A DNA stretch of 64,000 nucleotides from Thalassia testudinum (GCA_037157565.1 JAZHRO010000002.1:79472001-79536000); one strand, 5' to 3'; positions 23,840-35,207 are shown, counted from the stretch's first letter. Numbers and translations: made by a program. The notes: generated from the sequence alone by a model not told the origin.

Positions 23840-24640
23840 TATGTCCCCCCACCCCGATAATTCGAGAGGCAACGCCCTCCACCTTCGATCTCCCACACGG
23901 AACAGAGAGACCTCTACCATCTTCGTTCTCGTTCACAACCGCTCTCCCCTCCGCTTCCTCCTCTCGGCCAGAGCCTCCACCGGACCTGACCGTCACCATC
24001 ATCGGTGGCAGACCAAGCAGCTACGCCACCGCGACCGTCGGGGCTCGACGTCTGCCAATGACCGCGATCACAAAGCCTCCAGCTCTGCTCCCCACAACAC
24101 CACCGCGACCTCCGCCTCGGCTCCGCTCACTGCGACAGCGACGACTCCTCACCGCACCGACCACAGCAGCACCGCGACCACCTCTGCCCAACCGTGCTCC
24201 ACCGCGCCCTCCTCTGCTCGCGCCCCCCAGCTCTGCTGCCGACGACAACCACCGTGTGCCTCCCCCTCCACGAAACAGAGCACTCATCCCCGATAGCAGC
24301 CCGTCAGCCGCGACCCACCTCTGATCGCAGCAGCACGCCTCGTGCACAGACCAGACGCTCCTCACTACTGCGACCGCGCCCTCAATAGCCTCAACCGCGC
24401 ACCTCCACTCCCTCCAGCCCACGTGATGACAGTGCGTGGACCAACTCTCCATGACCGCGAGCTCCTCACCGTGCCACCTTGACTGCGAACACCCGCACTA
24501 CGCTACCGTGTCTTTCCGTGGGGTAGCGTGGTGACAGCACTCTTCGCCGACTCCACCGCGACGACCGTGACAGAGACTCTCCGACGTTCCCATCACTGCA
24601 CTACGTCCATGACCGCGTGTTCTTGCTGCAATTCCGCATC
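23840..24640. other. GC- and CpG-rich block with overlapping ORFs
   Basis: The base composition changes sharply to GC-rich with many CpG and CGACC/CACCG words, between AT-rich flanks. Open frames on both strands (plus 23841-24296, minus 24452-24021 and others) encode only Ala/Pro/Ser/Thr/Arg-rich low-complexity sequence, as expected from composition alone. It could be a promoter or 5' leader of a retroelement or a decayed first exon. No domain is seen. Confidence 0.4.
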
Positions 24641-26095
24641 CCCCGCGATCCATTTAGTTTTTCTTACCTCCATGGTTCTTTTATTTTTCTTGTTGTTGAT
24701 ATTATTTAATATTTTACATATTTAAATTAATTATATATTGGATTAATGTATATCTAATTATTTGTTGATCAGAGATTTTTTTATCACAATTTACACAACG
24801 ATACATTATTATTATTATTATTATTATCATCATCATCTACCAAGTAAAAATTTTCCTTGATCAGGGTCATGTATCTATTGATGGGATTTGTAATGATGTA
24901 AGAGTGTTGAGGTATATGTGTTTGGTATGCAATGTAATTATTCATTTTCTTTTAATTAAATTTGGATTGCTACTATGACACTAGCGGTCTTCTCTCCTTC
25001 TCCAAAAGAAAAAAAAGAAAAACTTACAAGCTTATTTATAAATAATTATAAGTATCTAAATGCTTATATATAAGTCATAATTATTAAATAAATGTAGCTG
25101 AATGCTTATTATACCATAATTAAGTTATTTTATCATATAATTACAATCCTTTTATATTATTAGCTTAATATATAATTAACATTCTTTTAATGGTATTACT
25201 AATTAATTAACTAGGTAAATTAGCTTATTTTGATGAACTACCCTCATGTCAAAGTTTTGTTAGTCCCTAGCAAAATAACTAGTGAACATGATGATTTAAG
25301 CACAACAGGGTATAAAAAATATAGTTATTAACTCTCACGTTATAGATTAGGTCAAAAGATTTTTGAATTTTTTCTCTTTTTGTCATTTTTTATAGAATGT
25401 TTTCCTTTTCAGAGCATTAAGCAAGAATCCGCTTACAAAGGATTCAAAACTCGAGAGAACTTCTCAAAATAGATGCTCATGAAAAGGCATATTCTTGACA
25501 GGAATTCTAATCTAAGTCAAGACATCTGATACCTATTTTGTAATTTTGTACACCACTCAAAAAAACTAGAAATCAGAGAAATCAAGATGGGAAGTGTAGC
25601 AAGACTCAAAGATTGAAAATCAAATTCTAACTCAAAAATTCAATAGACATAATTCTAATTTTATTCAACTTAAATTTTCATAAATTAACTAAACACTCTT
25701 TATTAACCAAACTCAAAAAATGAGTAGGAGCCTTAATCCAACCAGCCCACAGCATCAAAGATGGACTTCTAGACCAAAGGGTTCGTCAATCCATCACCCT
25801 TAAGCTTCAATTGCTAGTTTTTAGAATTCAATTTCTTAGGCTTCATTGCCCACTCAAGATTTAGTAGCTATAAGGTTAAAATGTTCGTACAGGTGAAATA
25901 GATTCATCCTACAAGCATCCAAAGTTCTTTGATTAAAATGATTGATGATCTTAATAGTCCTTTATTGGATTGGTTCCAAGAGGTTGAGGATAAGGACCTA
26001 GGTAAGGTTTTACTTGGGAGGTTGTGAAGATTGAGATGAAATATGTGGTTGCATTAGTCCAATCTTAGGATACTTCTCAGGATGAACCCCCTTTA
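24641..26095. other. AT-rich unassigned stretch with (ATT)n
   Basis: An ATT trinucleotide run followed by ATC units lies at 24807-24837. No coding remnant was recognised elsewhere in the stretch. Confidence 0.45.
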
Positions 26096-26900
26096 GGTGA
26101 ATCAATGCTAGAACCCATTCAAACACCTGTAAGGGAGGACATGCTTTATGAGACCTGGGAGGACAAGATTGATTTGGAGCAACCCATTGAGAATGAACCA
26201 GTTTCTTCACCCGAGATCCCCGAACCAGTGTGCAAAGAAAAATGTCTTTGTGGATCAAGGAATTAGATATGATCTCGAGACATATACTAATGAGGATCAA
26301 GAATTCTTTCATGCTAAGGGTGAAGAAATCATAAGTGAAGATGTCTTACTGGAACTAATCGAACTTGAGGAGAATTGTAATGAGACGGACCCTGAAGAGC
26401 ATATTGAAAATACCATTGTTGAAACTACTGGATCCAGCTCAACTCTAATTCAACCATAAGTTTTGGACTTGCATATTTCAGATGGGGTCATTAATACTGT
26501 AGACGTCTCGAAAATTTCGATTTTGGAGGATAGGAGCCTGGAAATGATAATCTGAAAAGATAATTCCACGAAAGATAGAAGTTTCAATCTTAGGGTCCAT
26601 ATATGTCTTAAACCACCAACTTTTTACCAAGCTCGTTTTGATATTTTTTATTCTGCAGGCATGAAACCCAAGTGTAGAATAATTGATTATCCTTTTGAGC
26701 TAAATTCTAAGTGGACAAACACTCCCATTGATTTAGACCTAACTTTTGTCCAAAATTTTAGACTTGGGTTGCATACAACAAAATAAGGTTCTAATGACAA
26801 CTTATAGAGACGAATTTACAAGCTTTGGAGAAGAAATTTAGGATGGGTTACGGAAAATCCATCCCCAAAAATCCATCTCCCAAAGGAGGGTGACGAGACC
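26096..26900 (+). pseudogene. Possible retroelement-derived coding remnant, unrecognised
   Basis: The plus frame ending at 26459 encodes an acidic Glu/Asp-rich stretch (for example DVLLELIELEENC). After stops, 26590-26790 reads as a plausible globular segment with CRIIDYPFELNSKW. Acidic linkers of this kind occur between gag-pol domains and at the ends of plant gypsy elements, but no domain is diagnostic. A decayed host exon is an equal possibility. Confidence 0.25.
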
Positions 26901-28260
26901 GACATCATCAATCATAATAAATCACTATTGTTGGGTTTTTGCCCCTAACAATGGTTCCAAAAATATGTCGAGCAACGATCGCATTGCAATAAAAAAGTGG
27001 TGTTTTAGATGTCGTATATTTGTAATAATGCAAATAGATATTGCGTCATCTTATTTAATTACAGTTTTTATTGGTTAGTTTCCAGGTCATTCACTGGGAA
27101 GCAGTTATTAATATACATCATTCTCTATGTCCAAAAATGTTCTTTTATTCCAAAAATATCCATTTTATTTACAACATGAATCAATGAATCAAACAATGAA
27201 TGAATTAGTTAATTATATACAAAAGAATCAATTAATTCTACTTACAATACCTTAAACAGATTCACAAATAACAAGCATTAAAAACTCTATTTAATCATAC
27301 TATGTTAATCTATACAACTACTCTAAGTAATACTTGAATATAGGTACTAAAAATAGCTACTAATATACACTATACTAAGTTATATTAATATACTAATATC
27401 TTTAGCAACATAATCTCTACGTACAATAACATATATATATGTTGCTATAGCCTTAATAGAATATATACACAATATAAGGCAAAAATAACTATCTATACTA
27501 ACATATATATATATATCTACAGTGACGGATACATTCGTCACTAAAGCCTTAACGTTTTATTTATATACATATAAGACTCACAACAGCTCTACTTTACATA
27601 TACATATATACTACCTATATAAATATACACTATTTACATATATTTATTTACTACATATATACATCTACTATTATACTATACAATATACTTATCCACTGTA
27701 CTACACACAATATAATATACACACATACACACATATGCACAACACTTTTCACGACACTTCTGTTTCTTTCCTTCTCTTCTCCTTAACACTTAGTCTTTCT
27801 CAAGCATGTCTCTCTTTTCTTCTTCTTCTTCTTTTCAACACTTCACATTTTTTTTAAGTTCTCCCTCTCACAAGCTTAGAGCTATTGCCCATTAATCCAA
27901 AAATTAGGTTTTAAATGGGTAGGCTGATCTTTTTCGTGGGATACACAGCACCCCATAGGGGTGGGACCAAAGGGACCAACCCTAGTTCATTAAGCATGTA
28001 TTTTTATTCGATTTTAGGCCCATGACAGGCCAACCTCGGCCCATGCACTGTTCAAACAAATTGTCATAATCATGCTCAGATCGGATCAGAGGAGAGGGAA
28101 CGTAATGGGTATAGGTGCGTGGAGCGCTGACGACTGAAGCGCTCGGTGCACCAAAACCTATTATACCGTGTGAAGCATTCCAACATATCCAATGTGGGAC
28201 TAATCCCACAGAGGGATTGGCGCTGTGTAGCGCACGTTACACGTTCTGATTTCAAGACTT
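26901..28260. other. AT-rich unassigned stretch with short palindromes and TA-rich simple sequence
   Basis: TA-rich simple sequence dominates 27420-27730. At 27521-27542 AGTGACG and CGTCACT form a 7-bp inverted repeat across 8 bp, a pattern common in sub-terminal repeats of plant CACTA elements, but no CACTA ends were found. 27990-28260 is more balanced in composition and unrecognised. Confidence 0.4.
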
Positions 28261-29110
28261 ATGGCTTCGATTTGAGAGCCTTAATCAATTCCAAATTTTA
28301 AATAAATTGTATATTTAGAAAGCCCTTATATAGGTCTACATAATTGTATAATTAATTTATGGAAATAAATTATTTAAATATATATTAAAATTAGTTAAAG
28401 TTAGAGGTTTGTATATGTTTATTTAAGAGTTAATTCCTTAATTAAAGTATAAATTGACAATTTAACCATTAAATTGAATTTGTACATAGTCAATTTATAT
28501 ATTAAAGTATTTATTATACATTTTAAATTTATTTTAGGGATTTTATTTTAATTTATTTACATTTAAATACATGTTTAAGTTAGCTATATACAAATTTAAG
28601 TTATAAATACTGCAATATACTATAAATACAGTATAAATAAGTTAAAAATACTTAAAATAATACTATATAAATATACATGATAAATTAATTCAATATTAAC
28701 TTAACTAATTAATTTATTTTATTTTGAGTTAGTAATCTACTTAATTAATTTAATAACTTAATTATCTACTGTAAATATATAATTAAATTAATTTACAAGT
28801 ATCATACAGTATATATTACTTAGTTAAATATGTATGTACAGTATTAGATATAATTATATACTTATACATAGGTTTTAATAGTTTCTTAAGATAATATACA
28901 TTTAAGTTAATATAAATTATTATATAATAATACAATAAAGTTATATATACAATAAATCATTCTAAATATGTAATTTAATATATAGACTATAGTCATAAGT
29001 TAATTATGCACAATATTTACATATTCTCGAATATATACATATAACATAGTTTTAAATCATATTTACAAGTACAAATACAATGTACAAGATATTTTTGAGT
29101 ATTTTTGGGT
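28261..29110. other. Extremely AT-rich stretch
   Basis: Almost entirely A/T with TTAATTAA-, TATATA- and AAATTTA-type words and no open frame of note. It could be matrix-attachment-like DNA or a worn AT-rich repeat. No gene is seen. Confidence 0.5.
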
Positions 29111-30499
29111 GTTTGTTGATTTTTATGATTTATGTATATAGTAGAGATAAGGGAGGAGAGAGAAAGTGTGAGATGAGAAAGAATTCCTTTTGATGTTTTT
29201 CAACTTTGGTTCTTTTATTAAATTCCAAAGTATATTGAACCGTCGGCTGATATGTTCTATCAAATCGGGAGTTTAGATTACTTTAAAACTTGACTCACAC
29301 TTAGAAAAATACCTAATCCTACTCAAGACACCTTTATTTTATTTTTTTATGATTTTTTAATTATTTTTATTTATTTACAAGTTAACCCAAGTTTAGGCCT
29401 TGAAAGGATGTTTTAAGTGAAACCTAAGGCCTCATTTTGAGTTTAAAGGGCAAGATAGGGGTTTTAAGCACTCAAATGCTCTAAATACACTATATGAAAC
29501 ATGTTTGGATCAATTAAACGTAATTTACACAAAGATTTTCATTAAATCACAATTTGGATAGTTTATAAACTCTAAATTGCTGACGAAAGGATTTAAAACA
29601 AAAATTACAAGCATTTCTAATCAAAAATAAATTCTAATTCTAGTACATGAATGCTTGTACATTACAAATCTAACATTATGCACATGTTAGCTCCATTACA
29701 ACACAGATTCCCATCTCAAAACCATCAAAATAGTGGATGCTGCTGTTGTTGCAATTCAACAGTTGATCTACTGACTAGTAAGTCTGGATCAGGCTTTCAA
29801 TGCCCAATGTAAGCCAAAATGCTACATCAAAGATTTGGAAAACTTATTCAAACAATAGCCAGCCTAGGAAGATCATTTCATCCAAATACCACCTAAGATC
29901 ACAAATCAAAATCCCATAGAAACTCCATATCTGGGTGGATAATAGCTGTTACTGACAAAGGTAGCTTAAACTTCAAATCTGGTTAGATTCTCATTAAAAC
30001 TACAAATCTGCTATTGCGAAACCTCTTTAAAAAGCTCCTGAACTCACTAAAAACCCAATTGGAGTTTAGCAAATCCTGAAACCTTAAATTAATTCTCGTA
30101 TCATACTATAAACAGTGTGAAGATGAGAATTAAATTAGGACTTCAAATCCTTGTAAAACCAACTCCCCTTCTTCATTTATATCAGCTAAAGCATCAATCA
30201 ACCATCAGTTAGCAGATTGAAATCATTTAAAATCAGAGAATAATGTCGCCCATATTGGGCTTTTGATCTTGAATCGCTAAGGTGATATAATCACCTATAC
30301 TTCCTGCAGACCATTAATTGGTGTTCATGAAAGTTAGGTGATCCTCAAAAAGAAATTGAATCATTACTAGAGCCTCAAACCAGTGCAACCGATTTTCCTT
30401 GGCTCTAGCTATCATTAAAGAGCAAAACTCAAAATCTGGGATGTAAATAGAGCAAAAACACCATTCACACTATTCTTAGTAACAAATCCAGTCCATTCC
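29111..30499. other. Unassigned sequence left of element A
   Basis: No coding remnant was recognised on either strand. It ends at the LTR start TGTAAAG of element A. Confidence 0.4.
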
Positions 30500-30530
30500 T
30501 GTAAAGATACATTCTGATTTGAGCCTTTTA

Positions 30531-30581
30531 AGACGTCTGGATTGTCAGTCAGATGTCTGGACCCCTTTCTAGACATCTGGA
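30531..30581. promoter_or_regulatory. C-box palindrome cluster at the LTR-A start
   Basis: AGACGTCT at 30531-30538 is followed by AGATGTCT and AGACATCT variants within 50 bp. The core GACGTC is the plant C-box bound by bZIP factors. The variants differ by single C-to-T or G-to-A changes at the central CpG. The cluster lies about 110-160 bp upstream of the TATA box. Confidence 0.6.
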
Positions 30582-30692
30582 AATTGAAAAATCTGTATGC
30601 ACAGTTGGTTCTGCACGCAGCCAGCACATAGGCCCTTTTCCTTCTCTCTCTCTTCTTCTCCTTTTTCCCCCATCGAACCCTAACCCCACACC

Positions 30693-30699
30693 TATAAGA
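30693..30699 (+). promoter_or_regulatory. TATA box of LTR A
   Basis: TATAAGA lies in ACACCTATAAGAAGC, about 195 bp into the LTR and followed by a C/T-rich stretch. The 3' LTR copy has the same sequence at 43753. The position fits a pol II promoter driving element transcription from U3. Confidence 0.6.
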
Positions 30700-31199
30700 A
30701 GCACCCCCTTCCTCTCCTCTCCACTCCACCACCACCACCTTACTCCCCACTCCACTGCCGTGAGTGAGGCGTGCGAGAGAGAGGGAGCGAGAGCGAGGAG
30801 GAGAGGGCGTGAGGAGGAGAAGGCCAAGATCGCGAGCTCGTGGAGGCTCGCCGGAGTGTTGCACGGCCGCCACAGCGCGTGCGGGAGGAGGAGAGCATCG
30901 GGGCATCGACCCCGACCTCCTACAGCTGTCGGAGCTGTAGCGGAGCAGGAGGATACACAGCGGAGCGCGACGAGAGAGGTGGGAGCACAGTCTGATACTG
31001 GAGCTTTTCCAGTATCAGATGTTCGGAGTGCCTTTCGGACGACACCTGACGTCTGAAAGCAGGTATTCATGCAGGTACGTCTTCCTCGCGGTTACGGCCA
31101 TGCAGGCCACACCGCAGAGGCATTTTGTTTCACTAAAAATGGTATGCTGCTCTATCATGTGCATGAGCAGCTTTGGGAAGGCGTGCGGCACACCCTCCC

Positions 31200-31395
31200 A
31201 AGCTTTTCGGAAGTCTGGACAGCTTACCAGACGACCGGAGACTTTCCCAGATGATCGGAGGACTAGTCGGACGTCTGAAGCTAAGTCCAGACGGTCGCGG
31301 AGGAGTCCTGGACGTCTGAAGTCATCACAGGAACCTGAGGTGAGACTTTTTTGACATTTAAGACGTCTAGACTTTATCCCAGACATATGATTTGG
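31200..31395. promoter_or_regulatory. C-box palindrome array, second block in LTR A
   Basis: About ten GACGTC-like words (GGACGTCTG, CAGACGGTCG, AAGACGTCTAG and mutated forms) lie 10-25 bp apart in alternating orientation. The block lies downstream of the TATA box, so it is probably transcribed. The matching block in the 3' LTR (44285-44460) differs by indels that end at the motifs. Confidence 0.55.
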
Positions 31396-31808
31396 GTCTA
31401 TAGACATGTTTTTGAACCGTTTAGGGTCCGATCGGGATCTGTTTTACACGAACGAAATATCTGTGGTTTTCTTGTGAGTTCCACTACATATTAGAAACCT
31501 TTATATATTATTCTGAACGTTCCACTGTGATGTGTTCCTTGGTATAGGACTTTGATTTGTCGCATGTCTGGGGCTTGCAGAGGCACGTGGGTCTGTAGTT
31601 CGAGCCCCCGGTACTCCCGGATTGTCTGGTAGAGTGGTTTCCCCCTGTTCTATTTATAAAACATGAATGTAGTCATGAAAATTAGATAACTAGAAACCTA
31701 GGATGTGACATGAATCCTAAAACGAAATATAGTTGTACTGTTGTGTGCGTGATTGAGATTGTATTTATAAATGAATGAGTTGAATTGTTAGCAACTGCTT
31801 GTTAATAA

Positions 31809-32010
31809 ATACGAGCTGCCTGTTGAATTATGAAATGCCTGTGATAACTAAATAATTACCTGTGATATCACTTGTGCATGTGGTAAATTGTGGAAATACG
31901 AGCTGCCTGTGGAAATATGAAATGTCTGTGATAGCTAAATAGTTACCTGTGATGTCGCTTGTGCATATGTTAAATTGTGGAAATACAAGCTGCATGTGTA
32001 TAATATGAAT
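31809..32010. repeat. 87-bp tandem repeat in LTR A, about 2.3 copies
   Basis: Units start at 31809, 31896 and 31983 with ATACGAGCTGC or ATACAAGCTGC and share GAAATG-CTGTGATA and TTACCTGTGAT blocks. The exact 87-bp spacing recurs twice. Confidence 0.85.
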
Positions 32011-32136
32011 GGAATTGTGAATGATGAAGCCTAGTATGGAATAATATGTTGAATATGAGCATGAACCCTACGGAGAGTTAGGAGTAGAGCTCCTGTGGAT
32101 GAATGGAAAGGCTTGGAAATGTGGATGGGAAGTGTA

Positions 32137-32370
32137 CTAGCCCTTGAGTACGTGGTACCAAGGAGAGCGACTATCCCTTTTTTAGTGTAGAGTGGAGCTA
32201 GCCACCCTTGGGTTGGGACCTGGGGTTAGGATTGGCCACTCTACATCGACTTCTGTTGGCCCTCGCGTATACGGTACCAGGGAGAGCTACTAGTGTAAGG
32301 AGGGAGCTAGCCACCCTACGGGGCCCGGGGTTTAGCTAGCCACCCTACACCAACTTGTTAGGCCCACTGG
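32137..32370. repeat. 120-bp tandem duplication in LTR A containing a hairpin
   Basis: GGTACC recurs exactly 120 bp apart (32153 and 32273), each followed by a GAGAGC...AGCTAGCCACCC module. The first unit holds a perfect 10-bp stem, TGTAGAGTGG (32186-32195) with CCACTCTACA (32236-32245). LTR C has a single unit (about 51702-51815). Confidence 0.75.
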
Positions 32371-32554
32371 GCAAACCAGGGTAGTCAGACGAGGGTGTGC
32401 GGACTGTGGAGGGGCAAGACCCCTGTTTCTGAGAGGGCTAGGCCCTATACTGTTCCGTGCTGTACTTTGGGCATACCCGCTAGCAGAAACGACTGACCGC
32501 GTGCCTGTGCGAGGTAGCTATCCGTTCGCTTATCGTGTGTAACGAGCGTGTGTC

Positions 32555-32632
32555 ACAGACGTCTTTTAAGACGTCTGGAGGGTTGTCCAGACGTCTGACC
32601 AGACCTCTGGGATAGTTTCCAGACGTCTGGAA
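32555..32632. promoter_or_regulatory. C-box palindrome array at the LTR-B start
   Basis: Five GACGTC or near-GACGTC words occur in under 80 bp, in the pattern AGACGTCT-TTTA-AGACGTCT and then CCAGACGTCTG pairs. The inverted copy keeps the same layout at 39873-39950. The array lies upstream of a TTAAAAGG TATA-like box at 32761. Confidence 0.65.
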
Positions 32633-33074
32633 ATCCGTTATTTTCGACACACACGAGTCGTCTGCGCGCCTGAGCGCGCAGACCGCATATTCGCCTTCTT
32701 CCCTCCTGCGGCTGCAGGATTCCCCTGCCGCGAATCCTTCTCTCTCCTCTCCGCGTGGCCTTAAAAGGGCATGCCTCCCCTCCCGTCTCCACCGTCTCCT
32801 TCTTCTCCTCCTTCAGCCAGTGAGCGTGAGCGTGAGCGCGAGCGCGAAGGCGGCAGCGGCGACCGCAGTGAGTGTGGAGGAGGTGCGGCGTGCGAGAGCG
32901 GAGCTCTACCGTGAGGGCGAGCTCGCCGGAGCGGCTTGGCCGGCCGGCGGAGGGCGCAGGGGGCGCGGAACGATGTGGAGAGGGACCTGCTACAGTCTGA
33001 GCAGCAGGCGCGCGAGGTGCGACGCGGGCGGCGTCGCGAGCGGAGGCCGAGTAGCGCCCTGATTCTGGAAAAAT

Positions 33075-33428
33075 TTCCAGAATCAGACGTCTGGGTTGAT
33101 AGGCAGACGGCGAGGACGACGTCTGGTAGCTCATACAGACGTCTGAAAGGTGTGTATTCCGCTTTCTTCTTCCTTCCTGTCGACCGACCGTACTAAGGGA
33201 GGGAGTTGGCTGTGCGCAGGTTCGCTGATTCGCCATCCTTTGCGAATCAGACGTCTGGAAGTTGTACCAGACAGCGGGAGTGACCTCCAGACGTCCGGGG
33301 TTACCATCGGACGTCTGGGAGATAGGACAGACGTCCCCGCAGACTTTTGGACGTCTGGGAAACCACACTGAACAGGTAATTCTCTGATCCACTGTTTAAG
33401 ACGTCTGGAAGAAGTTCCAGACGTCTTA
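33075..33428. promoter_or_regulatory. Second C-box array in LTR B, ending in a perfect hairpin
   Basis: About a dozen GACGTC-like palindromes lie between 33079 and 33428. The last pair forms a perfect 14-bp stem, TAAGACGTCTGGAA (33397-33410) with its complement (33415-33428), around a 4-base loop GAAG. The inverted copy shows the matching pair near 39080-39117 with a few substitutions. Confidence 0.65.
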
Positions 33429-33720
33429 TTTGCACAGTATCATCTTTTTCGACCCGTTTAGGGCCCGTTCTGGCTCCGTTTTCCGCGATTCGAGTTGCGT
33501 TCTTTTCAGAATTAATTCCTCTACTCGTCTACAGTAGCTATACACTATTTTGAGACACTCCTTGTGTTTGATCCTTATGATAGGACCTCGTTCAGTTGCA
33601 GTCTTGAGAGTCACGGAGGCACGCGGGATTCTCGATCACGCCCCCATTACTCCCGTTGTACCTGGTAGAGTGGCTTAAGTTTATTATTAAAATCTGTTAA
33701 AGTATGGAACCATAACTAGA

Positions 33721-33870
33721 ATCTAGGACATTGCATGAATCCTAGGACTGAGAAATGTATGGAATGATAGCTCCTAGGTGATGCATGAATCCTAGGGCTG
33801 GAAAACTAGTTGTATGCTAGATCCTAGGATGTGGCATGAACTCTAGGATGGAAAAACTAGTGGAATGTAT
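33721..33870. repeat. Tandem repeat, about 50-bp unit, in LTR B
   Basis: GCATGAATCCTAGG or a close variant recurs at 33733, 33783 and 33834 (spacings 50 and 51). Each unit carries CTAGG/CCTAGG words. The inverted copy shows the same repeats near 38650-38790. Confidence 0.75.
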
Positions 33871-35163
33871 AATACTTCAGTCTTGGAAAAATGGAAAGGA
33901 ATATAAAGCTGCCTGTAAATTGAATTAACAGCTGCCTGTTACGAATAAAGAAACATGATTGAGATCATGGATTGTGAGAACGTTAAACTGGAAAGTGAAA
34001 CATATGATGTTCTGAGATAAAGAGCTGGAACCCTACGGGGAATTAGGAGTGGAACTCCTGGAAAGAAAAAGGAATGGAACTGAGATGTAGTTTGTACTGT
34101 CTCTTGGGTACGCAGTACCAAGGGAAGTACCTGTACCTGTTTAGTGCAGAGTGGGGCCAGCCACCCCAGGGACCTGGGGTTAGGATTGGCCGCTCTGTAC
34201 CGACTTGTTGGCCCTCGTGTACGTAGTACCGAGGAGAGCTACCAGTGTTAGGAGAGTACTAGCTACCCCACGGGCCCCGGGGTTCTGCTAGCCTCCTTCA
34301 CCGACTTATTAGGCCCACTAGGGCAAACCAGGGTAGTCAGGCGAGGGTGCGCGGACTGTGGAGGGGCAAGGCCCCGGTTTGGTTACTGTGGAGGGGTTGG
34401 ACCCCTGTTACTGAGAGGGCTCTGCCCTGGTTTCGTGCTGTGCTTTGTGCGCACCCGTTAACGGAAACGACTGACCGCGTGCCAGTGCGGGCTAGCTACC
34501 TGTGCGTTTATCGCGCGTGCCGTAGTCACCGTTACGTCTGTCAGTGACCTTGGGGTGGTTGACTGAGGGTAGGATCACCACGGGGGACTCTCCCGGCCAG
34601 GAGAGCACCACGTGCTACTTCTACTTTTGGAAAAGACTGCAATCAAGATCGTTCCCACGAGGACATTCGAGATCAAGTAAAGGATCTGAGAAATAAATGA
34701 AATAGTGAGAAAATTGAAAGATGTAAATAAAGGAAGTAATAGAACATAACAGCTACTGTACACTCTACTGTTGCCTTTAGTTTATTTGCCACTCTACTCA
34801 GCGTTTTGCTGACGTGTTACACTCGTTACCTTTTTCAGGACCAGGTGTTGAGCAGCCAGGGTCGGCGGCTGCAGAGGACGCTGGGCCGAGTAGGGTCCAA
34901 TAGAGTTTACCACAGTCTTTTGTACCTCTTTTGTTTCTGTTCTAGTGAGTAGTTTTTGTTTCCGCTGTACCTTCTTTACCTGCAGTTCTTGTTATATGAT
35001 AAATGTTGTTCTACTGTTGTGGTGGTATCTACTGTAGTAGTTTCTTTCCTTACTGCTGTACTTCCTTACTGTTAGTTATATTCATGCTGAATGTGGTTTA
35101 TTTTACTGCTCTTTTGGTTACTTTCTCGTTGGACGACTAGGTCTTGGGATTAGTCGAGTCGGT

Positions 35164-35198
35164 CCGGTTCTCGTGTCTCGTAGGGACTCGAGAACCGG
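35164..35198 (+). promoter_or_regulatory. Long hairpin at the 3' end of LTR B
   Basis: Left arm 35164-35179 and right arm 35183-35198 pair over 16 positions with one T-T mismatch and one G-T pair, around the 3-base loop GTA. The hairpin ends 9 bp before the LTR end. An 11-bp version, partly held by G-T pairs, lies at the same place in LTR A (35853-35877). It may act as a U5 or 3'-end RNA structure. Confidence 0.55.
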
Positions 35199-35207
35199 GT
35201 CGTTACA

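Larger units (their letters stand above)
30500..32537 (+). mobile_element. 5' LTR of element A, left part
   Basis: It starts TGTAAAGATACATTCTGATT. The same start, TGTAAAGACCCATTCTGATT, recurs at 43580, where the 3' LTR begins. The LTR is interrupted at 32537 by a solo LTR of family B and resumes at 35208 with continuous homology to the other LTRs. Total LTR length without the insert is about 2.72 kb. It holds a TATA box (30693), a C-box palindrome array, an 87-bp tandem repeat (31809-32010) and a 120-bp tandem duplication (32137-32370). C/T differences and indels against the 3' copy suggest an old insertion. No clear 5-bp target duplication was found around element A. Confidence 0.85.
32538..35207 (+). 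mobile_element. Solo LTR of family B inserted in LTR A
   Basis: It starts TGTAACGAGCGTG and ends GGGTCGTTACA, with an exact 5-bp duplication TCGTG at 32533-32537 and 35208-35212. Length is 2670 bp. No internal domain remains, so it is a solo LTR, the usual product of recombination between two LTRs. A second copy lies inverted at 37301-39967 with its own duplication. Family B shares modules and the C-box array with A and C, so all three are related. It has no coding function. Confidence 0.92.

Noticed and set aside
23841..24452. Long Ala/Pro/Ser/Arg-rich ORFs on both strands
   Set aside because: Overlapping low-complexity frames in a GC-rich block; expected from composition and not supported as genes.
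27522..27857. 111-codon Tyr/His/Ile-rich ORF
   Set aside because: Read through TA-rich simple sequence; no domain or gene context.
30415..31070. ORFs of 163-173 codons on the minus strand in LTR A
   Set aside because: Antisense to the LTR promoter region and GC-rich; the same region gives plus-strand frames. Treated as shadows of LTR sequence.
32553..33392. 279-codon minus-strand ORF
   Set aside because: Lies wholly inside solo LTR B across two C-box arrays; the repeated palindromes keep frames open. No domain.
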